From assembly GCA_023423215.1 (NCBI GenBank), contig JAFAFZ010000541.1, positions 1 to 5,707 on the forward strand: a stretch of 5,707 bases of DNA, given 5' to 3'. Source of the DNA: Actinomycetes bacterium. GTDB taxonomy: Bacteria > Actinomycetota > Acidimicrobiia > Acidimicrobiales > Microtrichaceae. Below, one piece after another: positions 1-5,707 of the stretch. Numbering within the stretch: the first letter of the stretch is position 1; each line of letters begins with the position of its first letter. The notes under the pieces are model-generated. The model was not told the origin of the DNA and did not search any database. It saw only the letters and a program-made list of their open reading frames with translations. The position numbers and the translations under genes were made by a program.

Positions 1-1
1 G

Positions 2-7
2 TAGAGT
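2..7 (+). promoter_or_regulatory. Candidate -10 box for rpsB operon
   Basis: The hexamer TAGAGT fits the actinobacterial -10 consensus TANNNT. If it is used, transcription would start near base 14 and give a leader of about 165 bases before rpsB. The -35 region lies outside the window, so the promoter cannot be judged as a whole. No better -10 candidate is visible between here and the rpsB start. This is inference from a six-base match at the window edge. Confidence 0.3.
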
Positions 8-14
8 CTCCGGT

Positions 15-33
15 CGGCCCGATCCCCGGGCCG
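15..33 (+). other. GC-rich hairpin at start of rpsB leader
   Basis: CGGCCCG (15-21) and CGGGCCG (27-33) are perfect inverted repeats giving a 7-bp stem with loop ATCCC. No T-run follows, so it is not a classical intrinsic terminator. It could be the first stem of the rpsB leader or an atypical terminator of a gene upstream of the window. The pairing is seen directly; the role is unknown. Confidence 0.35.
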
Positions 34-70
34 CCGTCACCACCGCGTCGATCCGACGCCGTGGTGAGCA

Positions 71-86
71 GACCGGCTCGCCGGTC
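71..86 (+). other. Hairpin in rpsB leader (second stem)
   Basis: GACCGG (71-76), loop CTCG, CCGGTC (81-86) form a perfect 6-bp stem with a tetraloop. CCGGTC also occurs at 10-15 and 128-133, so the left arm could pair with any of three partners. It may be part of a structured 5' leader controlling rpsB. That role is inference. Confidence 0.4.
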
Positions 87-119
87 GAACACACATCATC
101 GCCCGGGAACACCCTCGGT

Positions 120-137
120 CGCCGACCCCGGTCGGCG
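120..137 (+). other. Hairpin in rpsB leader (third stem)
   Basis: CGCCGAC (120-126) and GTCGGCG (131-137) form a perfect 7-bp stem with loop CCCG; an eighth pair would leave only two loop bases. It lies about 30 bases upstream of the rpsB Shine-Dalgarno. GGTCGGC also occurs at 12-18, which could compete for the same left arm. rpsB leaders in other bacteria are known to be sites of S2 feedback on translation; whether this stem does that is untested. Confidence 0.4.
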
Positions 138-166
138 TCGTCCCCGGGTCTCGCCGAACCGAGGGG

Positions 167-172
167 AAGGAG
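167..172 (+). promoter_or_regulatory. Shine-Dalgarno of rpsB, fixes GTG start
   Basis: AAGGAG sits five bases before the GTG at 178. No comparable site precedes the upstream in-frame GTG at 61 or the downstream ATG at 199, so this site decides the rpsB start. The run GGGGA at 163-167 next to it could pair with TCCCC at 141-145, which would partly hide the ribosome binding site. That occlusion is an inference. Confidence 0.8.
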
Positions 173-177
173 ACACC

Positions 178-1154
178 GTGACCGCACCCGTCGTCACCAT
201 GAAGCAGCTGCTGGAGGCCGGCGTCCACTTCGGCCACCAGACCCGACGCTGGAACCCGAAGATGAAGCGGTTCATCCACGGCGACCGCGGCGGCATCTAC
301 CTGATCGACCTGCACCAGACCCTCAGCGGCATCGAGAAGTCGTACACCTTCGTGCGCGACCTCGTGGCCGACGGCGGGACGGTGCTCTTCATCGGCACCA
401 AGAAGCAGGCCCAGGACTCGATCCAGGGCTACGCGCTGAAGTGCGGCATGCCCTACATCAACCAGCGCTGGCTGGGCGGCATGCTGACGAACTTCGAGAC
501 GATCTCGAAGCGCGTGCAGAAGATGAAGGAGTACCAGCGCATGCGTGACTCCGGCGAGTTCGAGGTCATGCCCAAGAAGGAGGCGCTGCTCCTCTCGCGC
601 GAGCTCGAGAAGCTCGAGCGCAACCTGAACGGCATCCGTGACCTGGAGCGCCTCCCCGACGCGGTGTTCATCCTGGACACCAAGAAGGAGGACATCGCCG
701 TCACCGAGGCCAACAAGCTCGGCATCCCGGTCGTCGCGGTCGTCGACACCAACTGCGACCCCGACATCATCCAGTACGTCATCCCCGGCAACGACGACGC
801 GATCCGCTCCGGCGACCTGCTCACCCGCGTCATCTCCGACGCCGTGCTCGAGGGTCGCCTGATGCGCTCCAAGAGCCACCCGGAGACCGCGGCCCAGCCG
901 CGCCAGCGCACCGCCGAGGAAGAGGCCGAGCGCCGCAACCAGCAGGACCGCGCCCGCGTCGAGGCGGCTGCGGCCGCCGCCGCCCGTGAGGCACGCGTGC
1001 TGAGCGCCAAGGAAGAGGCGATCGAGTCCCAGGCCGCGGCCGGCGAGGTCACCGTCGAGCCCGAGGTCCAGGGTTCGGACACCTCCGGCGTCGATGCGGC
1101 GGCGGACGCTCCCGACCAGCCCGCGCACGTCGAGACCACCGAGGAGAGCAACTG

Positions 1155-1155
<1 letters not shown>
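178..1155 (+). CDS. rpsB: Small ribosomal subunit protein S2 (uS2)
   Basis: Ribosomal protein S2 binds late to the 30S subunit, on the back between head and body, and helps hold protein S1 or mRNA in many bacteria. The 325-residue product shows both family signatures: the N-terminal [10 protein letters not shown] at residues 11-20, and the P-x2-VFILD to E-x4-LGIP block at 160-184. The conserved [15 protein letters not shown] (23-37) and [11 protein letters not shown] (96-106) segments are also present. The start is GTG with a strong Shine-Dalgarno; the in-frame GTG at 61 would add 39 Arg/Pro-rich residues unlike S2. The globular S2 core ends near residue 230. About 95 further residues are Ala/Glu/Arg-rich, probably helical to about 285 (seven Ala at 263-269), then acidic and disordered. 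Typical S2 is 230-260 residues, so the tail is long. Its TGA overlaps the tsf ATG by one base. Identity is certain. Confidence 0.98.
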
Positions 1156-2736
<1,581 letters not shown>

Positions 2737-2826
2737 TCCCGCCGGCGACCCGTCCACGGGTGCACGCAGGTGGTGGCGCGCACGCTGCGACGGCGGTCGT
2801 GTGTCGCGCAACCCGGCGATCCGTGT

Positions 2827-2832
2827 GAGAGG
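2827..2832 (+). promoter_or_regulatory. Shine-Dalgarno of frr
   Basis: GAGAGG lies ten bases before ATG 2843 and seven before GTG 2840. Both starts are in frame and adjacent, so the site does not decide between them. Its presence shows that frr is independently initiated after the 106-base gap behind pyrH. Confidence 0.6.
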
Positions 2833-2842
2833 CTGAACGGTG

Positions 2843-3412
2843 ATGAGTGACGAGTTGATCCAGGCGATCCGAGAGGACGCCGCCGAGCGCATGACCAAGG
2901 CCGTCTCGCACGCGAAGGGCGAGTTCGCCGGCGTGCGCACGGGTCGTGCCACCCCCGCCCTGGTCGAGAAGCTGCCGGTCGAGTACTACGGCTCGACCGT
3001 GCCGCTCCAGCAGCTGGCGAGCTTCTCGGTCCCCGAGGCGCGCATGCTCTACATCACGCCCTTCGACAAGGGTTCGATGCCGGCGATCGAGAAGGCGCTG
3101 CAGAACTCGAACCTCGGCCTCAACCCCTCGAACGACGGCGTCACCGTGCGCCTCGCGTTCCCCCCGCTCACCGAGGAGCGTCGCAAGGAGTTCGTGAAGC
3201 TGGTGCGCGGCAAGGCCGAGGACGGCCGCACCGCGGTGCGCAGCGCACGCCGTGACGCGCGCAAGGACCTGGAGTCGCTCGAGAAGGACGGGGACATCTC
3301 CTCCGACGACCTGCACCGGGCCGAGACCGAGCTGGACCGAGTCACCAAGCAGTTCGAGAACGAGATCGACGAGGCGCTCGAGGCGAAGACCGTCGAGCTG
3401 ATGGAGGGATGA
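2843..3412 (+). CDS. frr: Ribosome recycling factor
   Basis: RRF works in the cytosol with EF-G after peptide release, splitting the post-termination 70S ribosome into subunits. The product is 189 residues (usual about 185). The long-helix domain I starts with residues 1-29 and contains the invariant RTGRATPA at 32-39. The compact domain II holds VEYYGSTVPLQQLASFSVPE (46-65), ITPFDK (71-76) and LGLNPSNDGVTVRLAFPPLT (91-110). The chain then returns to the three-helix bundle with EERRKEFVKLVRGKAED (111-127) and the conserved VRSARRDA (132-139). No key block is missing. I chose ATG 2843; GTG at 2840 is directly in front and would add one residue. The 106 bases before it contain no gene, only a weak hairpin, so frr may be cotranscribed with pyrH or have its own weak promoter. 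Identity certain. Confidence 0.97.
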   Translation: MSDELIQAIREDAAERMTKAVSHAKGEFAGVRTGRATPALVEKLPVEYYGSTVPLQQLASFSVPEARMLYITPFDKGSMPAIEKALQNSNLGLNPSNDGVTVRLAFPPLTEERRKEFVKLVRGKAEDGRTAVRSARRDARKDLESLEKDGDISSDDLHRAETELDRVTKQFENEIDEALEAKTVELMEG

Positions 3413-3473
3413 GCGGCCGCCGCGCCGCCGTCGCGACGCCCACCGTCGGCCGGCCGCACCGAGCCCGTCGCCC

Positions 3474-3479
3474 AGGAGG
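3474..3479 (+). promoter_or_regulatory. Shine-Dalgarno of cdsA, fixes long form
   Basis: AGGAGG is a perfect anti-Shine-Dalgarno match six bases before ATG 3486. It matters because it supports translation of the whole 622-residue protein, including the unusual acidic N-terminal part. I found no in-frame start with a ribosome binding site just before the membrane domain (around 4500). Confidence 0.85.
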
Positions 3480-3485
3480 ACACCG

Positions 3486-5354
3486 ATGACCGACCAGGAC
3501 GAACCCGACGAGCGGCGCACCGAGGGCGTGCGCATCATCGGCGCACAAGAGGCGGCCGAGGCCGCCGGCCGACCCGACGTCGTCCGTCGTCGCCGCGGCG
3601 GCGAGAAGCGCTTCGGCGACCGGCCCGACGAGCCGGCACCCGCAACCGACCTCCCCAAGATCACCATCTCGACCACCGAGAGCGACGCGGGCAGCCACAG
3701 CGACCGCTTCGGCTCGGTGCCCGTGGTCCGGCCCGACACGCCGCCGGACGAGGCGCCGCGCTGGGCCGACGACGACGAGCTCTACGGTCCGACCGACGAC
3801 GCGGGGGAGCGCATCAACGTGGGTCACGCGCGCATCATCCGACCCGAGGGCGACGACGCTGCGGACGACCCGTACGCGCCGCTCGGCGACGACCCGTTCG
3901 GCTCCGAGCGGCCCGATCCCTTCGCGCCGTCCGCTGCCGACGACCCGTTTGCCCCGACGTCGGGAGGCGACGATCCGTACGCGCCGCTCGAGGACGCGTA
4001 CTCGCCGGCGGACACCTACGCCGGCTACGAGGACCAGCCCGACCCGTTCGCCGCCGAGGAGTCGCCCGAGTACGGCGAGGACGACTCGTTCGTGCTGCCG
4101 CACTGGACCGAGCCGCCGACGGGGCAGGTCCCCAAGGTCGTGATCGGCGAGGACGCCCCGGAGCCCGAGCCGCTGGCGACCTACGGGAACCAGCCGCGTT
4201 GGCGTGACGAGGGCGAGCGCACCGTCGTCACCGACTTCGACGACCTCGTCGACGACGAGCCGCGCCTGGGCGCGCTCGCCGGTGGTGACGTCGAGGACGA
4301 CTTCTTCTCGCCCGCCCACTACGGGGACGCGGACGAGCTCGAGGACGAGGCCTACGACGGGGACGACGTCGACGACGAGCTGGACCACCACGACGGCGCG
4401 GCCCCGCCGCCCCGCGAGCGGCCTCGACGTCGTCCGCCCGCCGAACCGCAGGACCACTTCGACGGCCCGGGCGGTGGTGGTGGTGGCGGCGGTGACCGCA
4501 ACCTGGTCACCGCGATCGCGGTCGGCGTGGGTCTCGTCGCGATCGGCCTGCTCTGCTTCAACTTCGGCGCGCTGCCGACCGCGGTGCTGGCCACCGCCGT
4601 CGTGACCTTCGCGGCGTTCGAGTACTTCACCGCGGTGCGCACGGCGGGCCACAACCCGGCGACGCTGCTGGGCCTGGTGGCCGTCGCGGGGCTCGTGTTC
4701 GCGACCTACGCCTCGGGCCTGGGCGCGTACCCGATCGTGCTCGGCCTGACCGTCATCGCAGGGCTGCTCTGGTACCTGTGGGTCGCGCCGGGGGACCACT
4801 CCGTCACCAACCTCGGCATCACGCTGCTGGGCGTCGGCTGGATCGGCATCCTCGGCTCCTTCGCGACGCTCTTCCTCGGCCTCGGCCGCGAGATGGAGGA
4901 GGCCAGCTCGTCGATCACCTCGAACCCCGGCATCGGCGTCCTGATCGCCGCCGTGGTCGTCGCGGTCAGCCACGACGTCGGCGCCTACTTCGTGGGCCGC
5001 TACTTCGGACGCACGCCGCTCTCGGCCGCCAGCCCGAACAAGACCCAGGAGGGCCTGATCGGTGGGTTCCTCTGCGCGGTGGTCGTCACCATCGTGGTGG
5101 TGGGCCTGGTCGGCATCGACCCGATCGGCGACAGCCTCGGCCGCACGGCGCTGTTCGCCCTGCTCTGCGCCGCGGTCGCCCCCCTCGGGGACCTGAGCGA
5201 GTCGTTCGTGAAGCGCGACCTCGGCATCAAGGACATGGGCACCGTGCTGCCCGGGCACGGCGGCGTGCTCGACCGCTTCGACGCCCTGCTGTTCGTCCTG
5301 CCGACCGCCTACTTCGTCACGGTCCTCTTCGACGTCTGGGACCTGGCCGCCTGA
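3486..5354 (+). CDS. cdsA: CDP-diglyceride synthase with long acidic N-terminus
   Basis: CdsA (phosphatidate cytidylyltransferase) is an integral membrane enzyme converting phosphatidate and CTP to CDP-diacylglycerol and diphosphate, the branch point to bacterial phospholipids. The enzyme domain is residues 340-622, about the length of a whole ordinary CdsA, with roughly eight hydrophobic segments. It has HDVGAYFVGRYFG (496-508), SPNKTQEG (516-523; commonly SPKKTWEG) and a full match to the family signature at 573-599 (S573, K576-R577, K582-D583, H591-GG, D596-R597, D599). Residues 1-337 are hydrophilic, rich in Asp, Glu and Pro, probably disordered and cytoplasmic. They contain six DP[FY] repeats (127-189), a basic RERPRRR patch (310-316) and eight Gly (329-336) just before the first membrane helix. 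The start has a perfect Shine-Dalgarno and the frame is open throughout, with no frameshift. Enzyme identity is near certain; the role of the extension is unknown. Confidence 0.96.
   Translation: MTDQDEPDERRTEGVRIIGAQEAAEAAGRPDVVRRRRGGEKRFGDRPDEPAPATDLPKITISTTESDAGSHSDRFGSVPVVRPDTPPDEAPRWADDDELYGPTDDAGERINVGHARIIRPEGDDAADDPYAPLGDDPFGSERPDPFAPSAADDPFAPTSGGDDPYAPLEDAYSPADTYAGYEDQPDPFAAEESPEYGEDDSFVLPHWTEPPTGQVPKVVIGEDAPEPEPLATYGNQPRWRDEGERTVVTDFDDLVDDEPRLGALAGGDVEDDFFSPAHYGDADELEDEAYDGDDVDDELDHHDGAAPPPRERPRRRPPAEPQDHFDGPGGGGGGGGDRNLVTAIAVGVGLVAIGLLCFNFGALPTAVLATAVVTFAAFEYFTAVRTAGHNPATLLGLVAVAGLVFATYASGLGAYPIVLGLTVIAGLLWYLWVAPGDHSVTNLGITLLGVGWIGILGSFATLFLGLGREMEEASSSITSNPGIGVLIAAVVVAVSHDVGAYFVGRYFGRTPLSAASPNKTQEGLIGGFLCAVVVTIVVVGLVGIDPIGDSLGRTALFALLCAAVAPLGDLSESFVKRDLGIKDMGTVLPGHGGVLDRFDALLFVLPTAYFVTVLFDVWDLAA
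3864..4052 (+). repeat. DP[FY]A repeats coded within cdsA
   Basis: Six degenerate pentapeptides lie at CdsA residues 127-131 (DDPYA), 135-139 (DDPFG), 143-147 (PDPFA), 152-156 (DDPFA), 162-166 (DDPYA) and 185-189 (PDPFA). At DNA level 3864-3885 and 3969-3990 differ at one of 22 bases, suggesting recent duplication or gene-conversion-like copying in this stretch. Acidic units with a regularly placed aromatic residue resemble short binding motifs or 'sticker' residues of disordered proteins. A function is not known. Confidence 0.75.
4470..4493 (+). repeat. In-frame GGN tract (poly-Gly linker) in cdsA
   Basis: Eight consecutive glycine codons, five GGT and three GGC, code for residues 329-336 of CdsA. 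They separate the acidic extension from the first membrane helix and look like a flexible linker. Trinucleotide slippage here would alter length without breaking the frame. Confidence 0.8.
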
Positions 5355-5370
5355 CGCCCACGCCAGCTGA

Positions 5371-5393
5371 GAGCGGCGGCGGGCTCGCCGCTC
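5371..5393 (+). terminator. Terminator-like hairpin after cdsA
   Basis: GAGCGGCG (5371-5378) and CGCCGCTC (5386-5393) form a perfect 8-bp GC stem with a 7-base loop, beginning 17 bases after the cdsA stop. No T-run follows, so it does not meet the standard intrinsic terminator rule, though high-GC actinobacteria often lack U-tracts. It may end or attenuate transcription from the rpsB-cdsA side. The pairing is seen; termination is inferred. Confidence 0.4.
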
Positions 5394-5412
5394 CCGGCGG
5401 CGGGCACGTCGG

Positions 5413-5418
5413 TACCAT
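5413..5418 (+). promoter_or_regulatory. Candidate -10 box for dxr
   Basis: TACCAT, within GGTACCATGG, fits the actinobacterial TANNNT -10 pattern and lies 24 bases before the dxr GTG, just after the hairpin at 5371-5393. No recognisable -35 hexamer is seen at the expected distance. Together with the hairpin it suggests dxr may begin its own transcript. This is a weak call from a short motif. Confidence 0.3.
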
Positions 5419-5429
5419 GGGCCCGGCAT

Positions 5430-5433
5430 GAGG
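5430..5433 (+). promoter_or_regulatory. Shine-Dalgarno of dxr
   Basis: GAGG ends eight bases before GTG 5442. The nearby ATG triplets at 5417 and 5428 are out of frame with dxr, so this short site and the protein alignment together place the start at the GTG. Confidence 0.6.
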
Positions 5434-5441
5434 ATCCCACG

Positions 5442-5707
5442 GTGACGACCACCATCTCGCTGCTCGGCTCCACCGGGTCCATCGGGACCCAGACGCTGGA
5501 CGTCGTCGCCGTCGAGCCGGACCGCTTCGAGGTCGTCGCCCTGGCGGCGGGGTCCTCGATCAAGGAGCTGGCCGCCCAGGCGCACCAGGTGCGGCCACGG
5601 GTCGTCGCGCTGGCCGACGACTCCCGTGCGCACGAGCTGGCCGAGCTGCTGCCCCCGGGCGTCGAGCTCGAGGCCGGGCCGGACGCGCTCGCCGCGGTCT
5701 CCACCAT
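5442..5707 (+). CDS. dxr: 1-deoxy-D-xylulose 5-phosphate reductoisomerase, 5' part
   Basis: DXR rearranges and reduces 1-deoxy-D-xylulose 5-phosphate to 2-C-methyl-D-erythritol 4-phosphate with NADPH and a divalent metal, the committed step of the MEP isoprenoid pathway and the target of fosmidomycin. Only the first 88 residues of an expected 380-400 are in the window; the frame is open to the edge. They show the start of the NADPH-binding Rossmann domain: a first strand TISLLGSTGSIGTQTLDVV (4-22) with the hallmark GSTGSIG at 9-15, then the second strand FEVVALAAGSS (29-39), as in known DXR proteins. The metal- and substrate-binding parts lie beyond the window. The start is GTG; no in-frame start occurs just upstream. 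It follows cdsA by 87 bases. In E. coli dxr also sits next to frr and cdsA, in a different order. Confidence 0.93.
   Translation, partial: MTTTISLLGSTGSIGTQTLDVVAVEPDRFEVVALAAGSSIKELAAQAHQVRPRVVALADDSRAHELAELLPPGVELEAGPDALAAVST

Noticed and set aside
61..177. In-frame 39-codon extension of rpsB to GTG 61
   Set aside because: The added residues are Arg/Pro-rich and unlike S2, no Shine-Dalgarno precedes it, and the strong site at 167-172 serves GTG 178.
37..1128. A 363-codon - strand frame opposite rpsB
   Set aside because: It is antisense to a certain ribosomal protein gene and its Leu/Val/Asp/Gly-rich product has no recognisable motif.
2748..2761. Small hairpin ACCCG-TCCA-CGGGT after pyrH as a terminator
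   Set aside because: Only five base pairs and no T-run follow; such short stems are expected by chance at this GC content.
3413..3457. GCGGCCG / CGGCCGC inverted repeat between frr and cdsA
   Set aside because: Seven base pairs separated by a 31-base loop, and the left arm is part of a self-palindrome; too weak for a terminator or operator call.
3342..5633. A 763-codon open frame on the - strand opposite all of cdsA, longer than cdsA itself
   Set aside because: It is the mirror of a GC-biased codon pattern. Its product is Arg/Val/Gly/Asp low complexity with no recognisable domain, and cdsA on the + strand has a complete family signature and ribosome binding site.

Overview
This window is a high-GC stretch carrying the conserved bacterial cluster rpsB-tsf-pyrH-frr-cdsA-dxr, with every gene on the + strand. 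High GC, strong G/C preference at third codon positions, three GTG starts out of six, an N-terminally extended PyrH and the cdsA-dxr order after frr all suggest an actinobacterium. The flavour of EF-Ts and of the very long CdsA makes me favour class Acidimicrobiia. That placement is recalled family resemblance, not a search result.

Layout. Bases 1-177 are a non-coding rpsB leader with a possible -10 box at its left edge, three GC-rich hairpins and a strong Shine-Dalgarno. rpsB (ribosomal protein S2, GTG start at 178) carries a long Ala/Glu-rich C-terminal tail. It overlaps tsf (elongation factor Ts) by one base, and pyrH (UMP kinase) begins seven bases after tsf with no visible Shine-Dalgarno. 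After a 106-base gap comes frr (ribosome recycling factor). After a further 73 bases comes cdsA (phosphatidate cytidylyltransferase), whose normal membrane enzyme domain is preceded by about 337 acidic, low-complexity residues. A hairpin and a candidate -10 box lie in the 87 bases before dxr (DXP reductoisomerase), which runs off the right edge after 88 codons.

How the genes work together. rpsB, tsf and frr serve translation: the small subunit, EF-Tu recycling and post-termination ribosome splitting. pyrH makes UDP, the precursor of UTP and CTP, and CTP is the co-substrate of CdsA in making CDP-diacylglycerol for phospholipids. dxr opens the committed part of the MEP isoprenoid pathway. The cluster therefore joins translation, pyrimidine nucleotide and membrane-precursor supply. 

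I see no mobile element, CRISPR array, tRNA, rRNA or defence-type system, and nothing that supports a wholly new system. The least ordinary things are the large repeat-bearing extension on CdsA, the rpsB leader whose segments can pair in competing ways, and the tails on S2 and PyrH.
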